Assembly: GCA_034423775.1 (NCBI GenBank) | Contig: CP139918.1 | Coordinates: 2,542,001 to 2,606,000 of the forward strand | Origin: Alphaproteobacteria bacterium US3C007 | GTDB lineage: Bacteria > Pseudomonadota > Alphaproteobacteria > Rhodobacterales > Rhodobacteraceae | Direction: 5' to 3' | Length of the DNA stretch: 64,000 nt | Program-made: the position numbers and the translations under genes | Notes under the pieces: model-generated | What the model was told of the DNA's origin: nothing | Seen by the model: the letters and a program-made list of their open reading frames with translations, nothing else | Databases searched by the model: none | Shown here: positions 18,240 to 26,164 of the stretch, one piece after another | Numbering within the stretch: position 1 is the stretch's first letter | How the letters are laid out: every line of letters begins with the position of its first letter

Positions 18240-19112
18240 TTACAGTTTGTTAATTGGCACTTTCAGGTAGACGTCTCCGTCCATATCAGCGGCAGGCATG
18301 TTGCCTGCATTCATGTTCACTTGAATCGATGGAATGATAAGTTTCGGCATTGCCAATTGCGCATCCCGCTTGGTGCGAAAATCAACGAATTCTTGTTCGG
18401 ATTTGCCACCACCGACATGAACGTTTTTTATCTTTTGCTCTGCTACTGTTGTTTGCCAACAGAACGTCTCACGCGTTTTGGTTTTGTAGTCGTGGCACAA
18501 GAACAAGCGCGTCTCTTCAGGCAATGTTAATATGCGTTGGATAGAAGCATAAAGATTGGTTGCAGACCCGCCCGGGAAATCTGCACGAGCGGTGCCAAAA
18601 TCGGGCATAAATAACGTGTCACCGATAAAGGCAGCATCGCCGATGACGTAGGTTACACAGGCAGGCGTGTGCCCCGGCGTGTGCATCACTGTGACATTAA
18701 GGTAACCGATGTCAAAGACATCCCCATTTGCGAACAATCTGTCGAATTGGCTGCCGTCCATCTCAAATTCGGTGCCTGCATTAAAGATCTTGCCAAAAAC
18801 TTTTTGCACGGCGGTTATATTGGCGCCGATCGCAATTTTGCCGCCCAGCTTTTCGGCCAGGTAGGGTGCAGCAGACAGGTGATCGGCGTGCACATGGGTC
18901 TCGAGTATCCAAGCGACCCGCCAGTCATTTCGCGTGATTTCATCGATCAGCATATCGGCATGGGTCGTTTCGGTTCGGCCCGCTGCGGCGTCAAAATCCA
19001 AGATGGAATCGATAATCGCCACAGCGTTTGAATCTGGGTCTTTTACGATATGACAAGCCGCGTTTGTGGCTTCATCAAAGAACGTATGCACCTCGGGAGA
19101 GGACTGCCGCAT
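18240..19112 (-). CDS. MBL-fold persulfide dioxygenase-like protein (ETHE1/Blh family)
   Basis: A 290-residue metallo-beta-lactamase-fold protein. The metal site is visible as THVHADH (His73, His75, Asp77, His78), MHTPGHTP (His148), GDTLF and LCHDY. ETHE1-type enzymes keep an iron in this site and oxidise glutathione persulfide to sulfite. The C-terminal third (KTKTRETFCWQT, then VDFRTKRDAQLAMPKLIIPSIQVNMNAG) is typical of the Blh/PDO group next to bacterial SQR genes. It would remove the persulfide made by the neighbouring SQR. Only 3 bases separate it from the formaldehyde dehydrogenase stop, so the three genes form one leftward operon. Confidence 0.82.
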   Translation of the reverse strand: MRQSSPEVHTFFDEATNAACHIVKDPDSNAVAIIDSILDFDAAAGRTETTHADMLIDEITRNDWRVAWILETHVHADHLSAAPYLAEKLGGKIAIGANITAVQKVFGKIFNAGTEFEMDGSQFDRLFANGDVFDIGYLNVTVMHTPGHTPACVTYVIGDAAFIGDTLFMPDFGTARADFPGGSATNLYASIQRILTLPEETRLFLCHDYKTKTRETFCWQTTVAEQKIKNVHVGGGKSEQEFVDFRTKRDAQLAMPKLIIPSIQVNMNAGNMPAADMDGDVYLKVPINKL

Positions 19113-19115
19113 TTT

Positions 19116-20228
19116 TTAAAACTCCACGACGGCGCGGATAGATTTGCCTTCATGCATCAAATCGAACCCGTGGTTGATATCCTCTAGCTTCAATTTATGA
19201 GTGATCATTGGGTCGATTTCGATCTTGCCGTCCATGTACCAATCCACGATTTTGGGTACATCGGTGCGCCCGGAAGCGCCACCAAATGCAGTACCGCGCC
19301 AAACCCGCCCTGTCACCAATTGGAACGGTCTTGTGCTAATCTCTGCGCCAGCAGGGGCGACGCCGATAATGATGCTTTCGCCCCACCCCTTATGCGCGCA
19401 TTCCAGCGCTGTGCGCATAACGCCCACGTTGCCAGTGGCGTCAAATGTGTAATCCGCACCACCGCGTGTCAGCTCAACCAGATGCGCAACCAGATCCCCG
19501 TCTACTTTTGAAGGGTTCACGAAATCGGTCATACCAAACCGCTTGGCCATCTCGACCTTACCCTCGTTCAGGTCAACGCCAACGATTTGGTCTGCCCCCG
19601 CAAGGCGCAAACCTTGGATAACATTGAGTCCAATACCGCCAAGGCCGAAGACCACGCCAGTTGACCCAATCTCAACTTTAGCAGTGTTAATCACTGCCCC
19701 TATGCCGGTTGTGACACCACAACCAATGTAACAAATTTTATCGAACGGCGCGTCCTTTCGAACTTTCGCCAGAGCAATTTCGGGCACAACGGTGTGATTG
19801 GCGAAGGTAGAACATCCCATATAATGGTGGATTGGCGTCCCATCGAGCATTTTGAACCGTGTCGATCCGTCAGGCAAAAGCCCAGCGCCTTGGGTGCTTC
19901 GGATTTTCTGGCAAAGATTAGTTTTAGGGTTTAAGCAATATTCGCATTCACGGCATTCGGGCGTATAAAGTGGGATCACATGGTCACCCACCTCTAGACT
20001 GGTCACACCTTCTCCAATTTCGATCACTACGCCTGCACCTTCATGACCCAAGATTGCCGGAAAGATGCCCTCCGGATCCTCGCCCGAACGGGTGAATTCA
20101 TCTGTATGACATAGACCTGTAGCTTTGATCTCAACCAAAACCTCTCCAGCGCGCGGGCCGTCGAGTTCAACGTCCATAACTTCAAGTGGTTTTCCAGCCT
20201 CCAAGGCGACAGCAGCACGTGTTCGCAT
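19116..20228 (-). CDS. frmA: S-(hydroxymethyl)glutathione dehydrogenase (class III alcohol dehydrogenase)
   Basis: A 370-residue zinc alcohol dehydrogenase of class III that oxidises the formaldehyde-glutathione adduct to S-formylglutathione with NAD. Catalytic zinc ligands Cys40 (GLCHTDE) and His62 (GHEGAG), structural zinc cysteines at ECRECEYCLNPKTNLC, the NAD-binding GLGGIGLNVIQG, and the class III block GCSTFANHTVVPE are all present. The frame is open 25 codons upstream, but ATG 20228 has a perfectly placed AGGAG. First gene of the leftward operon frmA-PDO-sqr, divergent from an IclR regulator and a methanethiol oxidase, whose product is formaldehyde. Confidence 0.92.
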   Translation of the reverse strand: MRTRAAVALEAGKPLEVMDVELDGPRAGEVLVEIKATGLCHTDEFTRSGEDPEGIFPAILGHEGAGVVIEIGEGVTSLEVGDHVIPLYTPECRECEYCLNPKTNLCQKIRSTQGAGLLPDGSTRFKMLDGTPIHHYMGCSTFANHTVVPEIALAKVRKDAPFDKICYIGCGVTTGIGAVINTAKVEIGSTGVVFGLGGIGLNVIQGLRLAGADQIVGVDLNEGKVEMAKRFGMTDFVNPSKVDGDLVAHLVELTRGGADYTFDATGNVGVMRTALECAHKGWGESIIIGVAPAGAEISTRPFQLVTGRVWRGTAFGGASGRTDVPKIVDWYMDGKIEIDPMITHKLKLEDINHGFDLMHEGKSIRAVVEF

Positions 20229-20270
20229 TTTTTCTCCTAAAAAAATTGCTTGATTTTTCTTATGATTCGA

Positions 20271-20295
20271 TCTCATCATCTGAGAAAGTGTCTCA
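20271..20295. promoter_or_regulatory. triple interlocked operator TCTCA-N5-TGAGA-N5-TCTCA
   Basis: Three half-sites, TCTCA, TGAGA and TCTCA, are each spaced by exactly five bases, giving two overlapping perfect dyads in the frmA/IclR divergent region. A further TCTCA lies about 40 bases on, near 20333. The site is 43 bases before the frmA start and 23 before the preferred IclR start. This is the expected location for an IclR operator that controls both transcripts. Confidence 0.6.
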
Positions 20296-20317
20296 TATTT
20301 CAATAGGTACCTTTGAA

Positions 20318-21076
20318 GTGCATCTAGAACGTCTCATTCATCTGCTTGAAATTATCGCCGTCGTCGGTCGTCCGATCAGCGCAACCGAAGCGCAGATAGC
20401 AAGTGGGTTGCCAAAGCCAACCTGCTATCGCTTGATGCAAACATTGCAAGAACAAGGGCTGATCGAAGAACCAAACAATGACGGGCGCTATGTGATTGGT
20501 GAACGGCTGATCCGCATTGCTTTATTGGGAAAATCCGACGTGGATGTGCGCCGTGTTGCGGCGCCTCTTCTCAAAGTGGCGGCTACCAAATTCAATGAAA
20601 CTGTGTTTCTGGCACGCTTCCGAGATGGCAAAGTCGAAATTATTCATGTTGAAACACCGGACGATCCCGCCCGTGCCTTCATCCATCCAGGGCTTGGTGA
20701 ACGCCCGATGCATGCCTGTTCTTGTTCAAAGGCAATCGCAGCCTTCACAGAACAAAACTTTCAAGACAAAATTTTGCAAGGAAGTCTCCAAGCCTATACA
20801 GACCACACAAAGGCGACGCGAGAAGACCTGCTTGCAGAGTTCGATAACATCCGAAAGCAAGGTTTTGCCGATTGCGATCAAGAGATTGACATTGGCATCT
20901 CAAGCGTTGCCGCCCCAATCACAATCGGGAATATCGGTGCGACCTTTAGCGTCGGCGCAGTCGGACCCGTACGCAGGTTTGGCACAGATTACAGACATAA
21001 TATCGGCCGTCAGCTGACACAGCTTGCAACAAAGATCAGCGGTGCCATTCAACTATGCAACGTCGCCGAGGTCTAA
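20318..21076 (+). CDS. IclR-family transcriptional regulator
   Basis: A 252-residue IclR regulator. The start VHLERLIHLLEIIAVVGRPISATEAQIASGLPKPTCYRLMQTLQEQGLI is the family winged helix-turn-helix; the effector domain follows, with GLGERPMHACSCSKAIAAF and FADCDQEIDIGISSVAAPI as the typical ligand-binding blocks. The frame is open back to 20186, inside frmA and across the operator array, so GTG 20318 is preferred; GTG 20288 is an alternative. The gene precedes the methanethiol oxidase by 66 bases on the same strand and is divergent from frmA, so it probably coordinates both arms. Confidence 0.82.
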   Translation: MHLERLIHLLEIIAVVGRPISATEAQIASGLPKPTCYRLMQTLQEQGLIEEPNNDGRYVIGERLIRIALLGKSDVDVRRVAAPLLKVAATKFNETVFLARFRDGKVEIIHVETPDDPARAFIHPGLGERPMHACSCSKAIAAFTEQNFQDKILQGSLQAYTDHTKATREDLLAEFDNIRKQGFADCDQEIDIGISSVAAPITIGNIGATFSVGAVGPVRRFGTDYRHNIGRQLTQLATKISGAIQLCNVAEV

Positions 21077-21142
21077 GGAGGAACCGCGGAAATATTGTAT
21101 CAAACCCCAATGAGCGGGGAATAACTTTAGGGAGGAAGATCG

Positions 21143-22549
21143 ATGAATAAACCGATGAAGCCGGATCCAACATTTCATGCATCCGCAAAACTAGCGATGG
21201 AAGCACCGCCTGAAAATTTTGCCTTTACGGTAATGCTGGGCAAAGACGCTGATCAACACGACGGACTAGCCGTTATTGACCTGCGCAAAGGGTCGAAAAC
21301 CTATGGCGAGATCGTTCATAAGGTGATGACTGAAACCACCGGAGATGAATTTCACCATTTCGGCTGGAACGCGTGTTCATCATCTCTCTCGCCTCTATCG
21401 GGCCACGCGTTTTTAGAACGCCGCTATCTGATTGTGCCAGGCATCCGTTCGTCGCGTATATTTATCTTTGACGTCAAAGATCCACTAAAGGCTCATATTC
21501 ATAAAATTATTGAACCGGAAGAACTGTTCGAAAAGACGGGGTATTCGCGCCCTCATACAATCCATTGCGGGCCTGAAGGGATCTATGTATCGACGCTTGG
21601 TGGGGGCGGACCTGATGGCACAGACGGCCCTCCAGGTATTTTTATTATGGATTGTGAAACATTTGAAATTATCGGTCGCTACGAAATGGATCGCGGTGCG
21701 CAAGACAAACACTATGATTTCTGGTGGAACTTGCCACAAAACTATATGGTCAGCTCAGAATGGGGTCTTCCACCGCAATATGAAAACGGCGTCGTACCAG
21801 AAGATTTACTGTCAAACAAATATGGCCATTCGATCCACTTCTGGGATCTGCGCGCGCGCAAAAATATCCAAACGATGGATTTTGGTGAAAACTACCAGAT
21901 GGCGTTAGAGATCCGCCCTGCCCATGATCCGACCAAATCTTATGGGTTCTGCGGTGTCGTGGTTGATACAACAAACTTACAAGGCGCGATTTTTACTTGG
22001 TGGCGTGGTGATGATGGTGTGTGGCAATCCAAGAAGACGATCACGATCGATCCACGCCCGGAAGATCCAGAAAACCTTCCTGATTTGCTTAAAGGCTTCG
22101 GAGCCGTGCCACCCTTGGTCACTGATATCGACCTGAGCCTTGACGATAAATACCTTTATGTCGCCTGTTGGGGCTTGGGCGAGATGCATCAATATGATGT
22201 ATCTGATCCAATGAACCCCGTGCTCAACGGTAAGGTGCAGCTTGGCGGTATCGCCACCGAACATAAGCACCCTAACGGCAAGGAGGTTATCTACGGACCG
22301 CAAATGGTCGAGATCAGCCGCGACGGAAAAAGAGTGTATTGGACAAATTCGCTTTATTCTTCATGGGACAACCAGTTCTATCCGCATCAGGAAGGCGGGC
22401 AAATGGTGATGGCGAATGTTGGAGAAGATGGCAGTTTTGCCCTTGATCCTGACTTCTACATTGACTTCCCAGAGAACACACGGGCCCACCAAATTCGTCT
22501 GGAAGGCGGCGATTGTTCCACCGATAGTTTCTGTTACCCCTCTGTATAA
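21143..22549 (+). CDS. mtoX: methanethiol oxidase / selenium-binding protein SBP56 family
   Basis: A 468-residue SBP56 family protein of normal length. Family blocks include FHHFGWNACSSSL, HTIHCGPEGIYVSTLGG, SSEWGLPPQYENGV, YGHSIHFWDLRARK and YWTNSLYSSWDNQFYP. Bacterial members oxidise methanethiol to formaldehyde, hydrogen sulfide and hydrogen peroxide. No signal peptide is evident, unlike the periplasmic Hyphomicrobium enzyme, so location is uncertain. GGGAGG lies 8 bases before the ATG. Formaldehyde and sulfide detoxification genes lie directly across the divergent promoter, which strongly supports methanethiol as substrate. In marine Rhodobacterales methanethiol comes from DMSP demethylation. 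Confidence 0.85.
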   Translation: MNKPMKPDPTFHASAKLAMEAPPENFAFTVMLGKDADQHDGLAVIDLRKGSKTYGEIVHKVMTETTGDEFHHFGWNACSSSLSPLSGHAFLERRYLIVPGIRSSRIFIFDVKDPLKAHIHKIIEPEELFEKTGYSRPHTIHCGPEGIYVSTLGGGGPDGTDGPPGIFIMDCETFEIIGRYEMDRGAQDKHYDFWWNLPQNYMVSSEWGLPPQYENGVVPEDLLSNKYGHSIHFWDLRARKNIQTMDFGENYQMALEIRPAHDPTKSYGFCGVVVDTTNLQGAIFTWWRGDDGVWQSKKTITIDPRPEDPENLPDLLKGFGAVPPLVTDIDLSLDDKYLYVACWGLGEMHQYDVSDPMNPVLNGKVQLGGIATEHKHPNGKEVIYGPQMVEISRDGKRVYWTNSLYSSWDNQFYPHQEGGQMVMANVGEDGSFALDPDFYIDFPENTRAHQIRLEGGDCSTDSFCYPSV

Positions 22550-22552
22550 AAT

Positions 22553-23236
22553 ATGGAAACCATGACTGCGACGGCCCTTTGGTGGGCCGTCATTTTTTCG
22601 GGTATATACCATGGCGTAAACCCTGGTATGGGATGGCCGTTGGCTGTCTCAGCGGCTCTATTTGAACGCAAGAAAAGCGCCATGATCAAAGCCAGTGCAA
22701 TGCTTGCGACGGGTCATTTTCTGGCGATGATTATCATCTTGCTGCCGTTTTCAATGATGTATTTCTTCGTCAATAACGAGCGTGAAATTCGGATGGGTGC
22801 AGGCGTGCTAGTGATTGCAATGGGGATCTATCTTTTGATCAATCGGCGGCACCCGAAAATTCTGGCCCGCATCCATCCTGCCAAGCTAGGGCTCTGGTCG
22901 TTTCTGGCCGCCACTGCCCATGGTGCGGGACTTATGTTGGTGCCTATTTATCTTGGTATTTGCGGACTTTTAGTGCTGGGCGAAAGTGTGTCAGAAACAG
23001 GTCATGCCGCTGCACAAGTGCTCATGAGCAACAATATAACGACAGCCTTTTTAGTGGCCGCAACCCACACCTTTGCGATGACTTTTGCAGGTGCTGCGAT
23101 TGCGACCTTTGTCTACACTTGGTTTGGTTTGAAATTCATTTCAAAAAGTTGGTTCAATCTTGATTTACTTTGGGCGCTGACCCTTATCTTCGTTGGTGCA
23201 TTTGGCGTTTATTCTGCATTTTCAGGTCATCAATGA
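22553..23236 (+). CDS. multi-pass membrane protein linked to methanethiol oxidase
   Basis: A 227-residue protein with about six membrane helices starting 3 bases after the mtoX stop, so co-translated. Helix 1 carries a histidine motif GIYHGVNPGMGWPLA that recalls the HxxxPGHG-type motif of NicO/RcnA-like metal transporters, and a second His lies in ATAHGAGLMLVPIYLG. It is not a confident member of that family. Possible roles are copper or other metal supply to the oxidase, or movement of a sulfur compound. The role is inferred from position only. Confidence 0.7.
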   Translation: METMTATALWWAVIFSGIYHGVNPGMGWPLAVSAALFERKKSAMIKASAMLATGHFLAMIIILLPFSMMYFFVNNEREIRMGAGVLVIAMGIYLLINRRHPKILARIHPAKLGLWSFLAATAHGAGLMLVPIYLGICGLLVLGESVSETGHAAAQVLMSNNITTAFLVAATHTFAMTFAGAAIATFVYTWFGLKFISKSWFNLDLLWALTLIFVGAFGVYSAFSGHQ

Positions 23237-23240
23237 TGCC

Positions 23241-23267
23241 CAATGACCGCTGTGGCGGTGTTCATTG
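23241..23267 (+). terminator. hairpin after the mtoX operon
   Basis: CAATGA-CCGC and GCGG-TGT-TCATTG form a 10-pair stem with a TGTG loop and a three-base bulge. It lies 5 bases after the membrane-protein stop and ahead of a convergent gene, as expected for a bidirectional terminator, though no long T-run follows. Confidence 0.5.
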
Positions 23268-23309
23268 ACCTGCCACAAATTCAACGCCGCAAAAGTCAGG
23301 GAATGCGGC

Positions 23310-23915
23310 CTAAGAAATAGCCGCGGCTGCATAGGTCCGGTTTGTCTCGAATAGCTGAACAAAGTAAGAGACAATGCGCCGATCTTTTCCAGCTACCGCG
23401 TCATCCCGCCAAATGCTAAAGAGGTCAGCATCAGTGGCAGCTTGCTTAGAAATCGCGATAAGTAACGGGTTTGCATGAGCGTCCTGTGCCGTTTCGATTG
23501 CTTCAGTAAACGCATCGTGTGGGCCGCGCCCGTGCCCCAGCTTATGTAAGATGGCTAAGACAGCAGAAGGCTCGTTCGCGGTCCGACTCTCTGCGCTTAT
23601 GGCTTTAAATTCGATATTACAAATTAAATCCGCCAACGCCTTCTGCGATGGTACGATCGGCACAATCTTTGATAGCTCAGGCGACAGCCTGACTGTTTTG
23701 TCCGTAAGTTTGACAACCAAGCTTGCTCGATCACGTGATCTTGCTTTTCCAGGCTGTTTTCGGTGGTTTTCATGACTGCCTTTATCCGGTGTGTTTTGAA
23801 ACGAGTTGATGCGTATATCCCCTCTATAGATCGAATGCATTGCTACGCGTTTGTCTGGAAATGGACACATATGAGGCGGTATTTGTTGATGTTTGTTACG
23901 CTTACTCAATAGCAA
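23310..23915 (-). CDS. hypothetical protein
   Basis: An open frame of 201 codons that I cannot assign. The first 55 residues are basic and low in hydrophobics; the C-terminal half (from about LSPELSKIVPIV) looks helical and folded, including LGHGRGPHDAFTEAIETAQ and LFSIWRDDAVAGKDRRIVSYFVQLF. The upstream-most start is TTG; ATG 23840 (176 residues) may be the real one, though neither has a strong ribosome binding site. It is convergent with the mtoX operon. Confidence 0.5.
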   Translation of the reverse strand: MLLSKRNKHQQIPPHMCPFPDKRVAMHSIYRGDIRINSFQNTPDKGSHENHRKQPGKARSRDRASLVVKLTDKTVRLSPELSKIVPIVPSQKALADLICNIEFKAISAESRTANEPSAVLAILHKLGHGRGPHDAFTEAIETAQDAHANPLLIAISKQAATDADLFSIWRDDAVAGKDRRIVSYFVQLFETNRTYAAAAIS

Positions 23916-24043
23916 GACAGCAGGGGTTGTTTTTATACCCTTAAGTTGTATTAAATATACTTATGGTTACCACCCTCTGTGGGGCAAGTTTTAAATCATT
24001 CGGGCACGCAGTCATGGGTCAATTTATTTAAAACAAACTGGCA

Positions 24044-24247
24044 ATGCCGGTTACTGCCACCCTCAAGCTGCCAGAGTGTGCAGACGAACAGGCGTGGGAG
24101 ATCGCGCGCGGGCTTGGCTGGGATTACTACGTGTTGCGCAAGAAATGGCTAGCCTTTGCACAGGCGGAAACGGCCAAGGGCAACCCGCCCCAGAAAGCCG
24201 GCGCGGCCTTCGTCAGGTGGGCGAAGACGCAAGAGAAGCTGAGATAG
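24044..24247 (+). pseudogene. C-terminal scrap of a phage/plasmid replication-type protein
   Basis: A 67-codon frame with ARGLGWDYYVLRKKWLAFAQAETAKGNPPQKAGAAFVRWAKTQ. This pattern of a conserved helix with a Trp, then a (P)-(N/K)-x-x-A-F-x-x-W/F-x-K tail resembles the C-terminus of helix-turn-helix replication proteins on phages and plasmids in alphaproteobacteria. The rest of such a protein is absent upstream. It lies 15 bases ahead of the RipA/TIR pair and probably marks the edge of imported DNA. The assignment is tentative. Confidence 0.4.
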
Positions 24248-24262
24248 AGAAAGAGCGATTAG

Positions 24263-24715
24263 GTGACAGAGGAAAGCACAGCAGCGTTGTCAGATCAGCA
24301 GATTGCGCACCTTGGGATGATACAGGGCGTAATCAATCGGATGGCCTCAAATTCATTCGCTTTAAAAGCTCTGGCCGTGACTATTGCGGCGGCTATCCTT
24401 GCTATTGCAGGAGCGCAGCAAGACGCCCCCGCTTCGGTTTCATATGTTGGCCTTTTCCCTGTTGTGGTTTTCTGGCTAATAGATGCGAAGTATCTGCGCT
24501 TGGAGCGATTATTCCGAAGTCTCTACGATCACATTCGGGAGGGCAGAGACTTTGAGGCGTTCAGCATGAACACCACCAGTTTCAACAAGGATGTTTCATC
24601 GACGCTACGGATCGCAGTTTCGTGGTCTGTAATTTGGTTTTACTTGGCGGTCGCAGCCGCGTTGGTTGCGGTTTCGTGTCTACCAATCATTTTAGAAAAG
24701 GAATTTAGATCATGA
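24263..24715 (+). CDS. RipA-like small octameric-type membrane protein (candidate defence effector)
   Basis: A 150-residue membrane protein starting at GTG with AGCGATTAG ahead. A conserved head (LGMIQGVINRMASNSFALKALAVT) leads into two helices (about 35-50 and 58-75), then the block FWLIDAKYLRLERLFRSLYD, a soluble loop and a long C-terminal hydrophobic segment (about 118-143). This layout matches the RipA family of octameric membrane proteins. Its stop overlaps the TIR gene start by ATGA, so the two are a functional pair. In TIR-based immunity a membrane partner often acts as the toxic effector; that role is inference here. Confidence 0.72.
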   Translation: MTEESTAALSDQQIAHLGMIQGVINRMASNSFALKALAVTIAAAILAIAGAQQDAPASVSYVGLFPVVVFWLIDAKYLRLERLFRSLYDHIREGRDFEAFSMNTTSFNKDVSSTLRIAVSWSVIWFYLAVAAALVAVSCLPIILEKEFRS

Positions 24716-25209
24716 TGCGCAGGTGCTTTTACAGCTTCCACTACAAACCCGATAACTGGCGGGTTGCTCAGGTTCGAAATATTGGGGCGATTGAGGGTAA
24801 CATAGCTGCGACCGACAACGACTGGGAAAGCATCTCTTCAAAAGGTGATGCGGCTATCAAAAACTGGATAACCAACCAGATGAAAGGCCGTTCATGCACC
24901 ATTGTTTTAATCGGGGCAGACACAGCCAACCGAAAATGGATCAATCATGAGATCATTGAGTCTTGGAATGGAAAAATGGGTGTTGTCGGCATCCACATTC
25001 ATGGGCTGCTCGATAGCGATGGAAAAACTGCGCCAAAGGGCAAAAACCCCTTCGATTTCATCACTTACGGCAACGATAAGAAAAAGCTTTCATCCATCGT
25101 CAAGTGTTACACCCCAAGCGGTGATGACAGCAAAGAACGTTATGAATGGATAAAAGAAAACCTTTCAGGTGTTGCAGAGGAAGCCTTAAATATAAGAAAC
25201 GAGAGCTAG
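24712..25209 (+). CDS. TIR-domain protein, ThsB-like (DUF1863)
   Basis: A 165-residue stand-alone TIR-like protein of the ThsB/DUF1863 group. Diagnostic blocks are RCFYSFHYKPDNWRVAQVRN at the N-terminus, GDAAIKNWITNQMKGRSCTIVLIGADTANRKWINHEI (Trp76, Glu80 as the likely active-site region), GVVGIHIHGLLDSDGKTAPKGKNPFD and LSSIVKCYTPSG. In Thoeris systems such proteins sense phage and make a cyclised ADP-ribose signal. Here no ThsA (SIR2-SLOG) is present; the partner is the overlapping RipA-like membrane gene. Both frames are intact amid pseudogenes, which suggests selection for the pair. Confidence 0.82.
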   Translation: MMRRCFYSFHYKPDNWRVAQVRNIGAIEGNIAATDNDWESISSKGDAAIKNWITNQMKGRSCTIVLIGADTANRKWINHEIIESWNGKMGVVGIHIHGLLDSDGKTAPKGKNPFDFITYGNDKKKLSSIVKCYTPSGDDSKERYEWIKENLSGVAEEALNIRNES

Positions 25210-25261
25210 GTCTGTGGTCAGTTTTTTCGAAAAGTTGGGACGGCAACTTTAGGAGGGAATT

Positions 25262-25749
25262 ATGGCGTTCTTATTACGTAGAATGCTTGCCCATGCGTTG
25301 CTGCTCTATTGATGCTTTTTGGTTGTAAAGCTGCGTTACAAGCCGAGGGTGAAATGATAACTTCTGAAAATTTTATTAAGATAATTGAGAAAGAAATCAT
25401 TTAAAAAGATCCAATGCAGACAGATGCATTTGCAAACTATCGGACTGGTTACTAGGCGCAGAATTTAACTCCGATTTTTGAATTATATGAAGATCAAATC
25501 GTTGATAATCAAACGTTGTTGGAATTGATCAAAGAAAATATTCGACTCAGTGCAGAATACATAAAACCAGACAGTTTGAACGGATTAAGTGCCGACGAAA
25601 TTGATATCGTTAAAAGATATCTTACTGATTACAATAGGGATTATGTTAGCTTTTTCTCAAGAGTTTTTGGTCCAAAGTATCAGGAATATGAAGGAAAAGA
25701 AATAATGGTTACGGGTTATACATTTTATCGAAACTGGAACGCTGAGTGA
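25262..25749 (+). pseudogene. broken lipoprotein-like gene
   Basis: A strong GGAGG site precedes ATG 25262 (MAFLLRRMLAHALLL), which runs to an early TGA. The adjacent frame then reads VAALLMLFGCKAA, a lipobox, so a frameshift has occurred near 25297. That frame continues to the TGA at 25747-25749 but is interrupted by TAA at 25402-25404 and TAG at 25453-25455. Between the stops coding quality looks preserved (TDAFANYRTGY, then AQNLTPIFELYEDQIVDN, then YLTDYNRDYVSFFSRVFGPKYQEYEG). Function is not recognised. AT-rich, recently decayed. Confidence 0.6.
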
Positions 25750-25803
25750 AACGATGAAAGTATTTTTGTTTTTCCAAGCAATTTTGATTTTAGGGAGGAA
25801 GTA

Positions 25804-25962
25804 ATGCCAGAGTCCATAAAAGTTTTTTATAACGGTGTTGTGACTGAGATGCAGCATTTTGGGCATTATAAATATATTGTTTACACTAATAAAAATGGGA
25901 ACCAATATTTCGCCCGAGGTGGACCACATGGATCAGATGAGAGTTCAAAATATAGCAGTTAA
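25804..25962 (+). CDS. small hypothetical protein, first of two related units
   Basis: A 52-residue frame behind a strong GGGAGGAAG site. It contains HFGHYKYIVYTNKNGNQYFARGGP, which resembles the following broken unit (KYMV-TDKKGKKQGAKEG). Short proteins with an IVYTDKNGxxYYARGGP-like strand pair occur widely in accessory regions, but I know no function. It may itself be a truncated copy. Confidence 0.4.
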   Translation: MPESIKVFYNGVVTEMQHFGHYKYIVYTNKNGNQYFARGGPHGSDESSKYSS

Positions 25963-26164
25963 ATATGTTTACTTGGGTGAGCAACCTATTGCTGGAGAGA
26001 AATATTATCATAAATACATGGTCTAGACCGATAAGAAGGGCAAGAAACAAGGCGCAAAAGAAGGTTCTTCTAAAATCGGAAGTATGTTTGATGCAATAAA
26101 TCCTGGTACAGACGGTCAAAACAACCATAGAACCATAGTAACACAAGTACGCGCTTGGGTATGA
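25928..26164 (+). pseudogene. broken paralogue of the preceding small gene
   Basis: Starting at ATG 25928 in a different frame (MDQMRVQNIAVKYVYLGEQP), it reads KYYHKYMV, then TAG at 26024-26026, then TDKKGKKQGAKEGSS and on to TGA at 26162-26164. Alignment with the upstream unit places a Tyr (KYIVYTNKNG) where the TAG stands, so one base change in a Tyr codon explains it. This suggests a tandem duplicate in decay. Confidence 0.5.

Noticed and set aside
20186..20317. Longer N-terminus for the IclR regulator
   Set aside because: The extra 44 codons would overlap the frmA start and run across the operator array; homologues begin at the helix-turn-helix that starts near GTG 20318.
25402..26026. 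Stop-codon recoding (TAA/TAG read as Gln) in the small AT-rich genes
   Set aside because: Three in-frame stops with plausible flanks invite this idea, but one TAG aligns with a Tyr codon of the sister unit, frameshifts are also present, and neighbouring genes use normal stops. Gene decay explains all.
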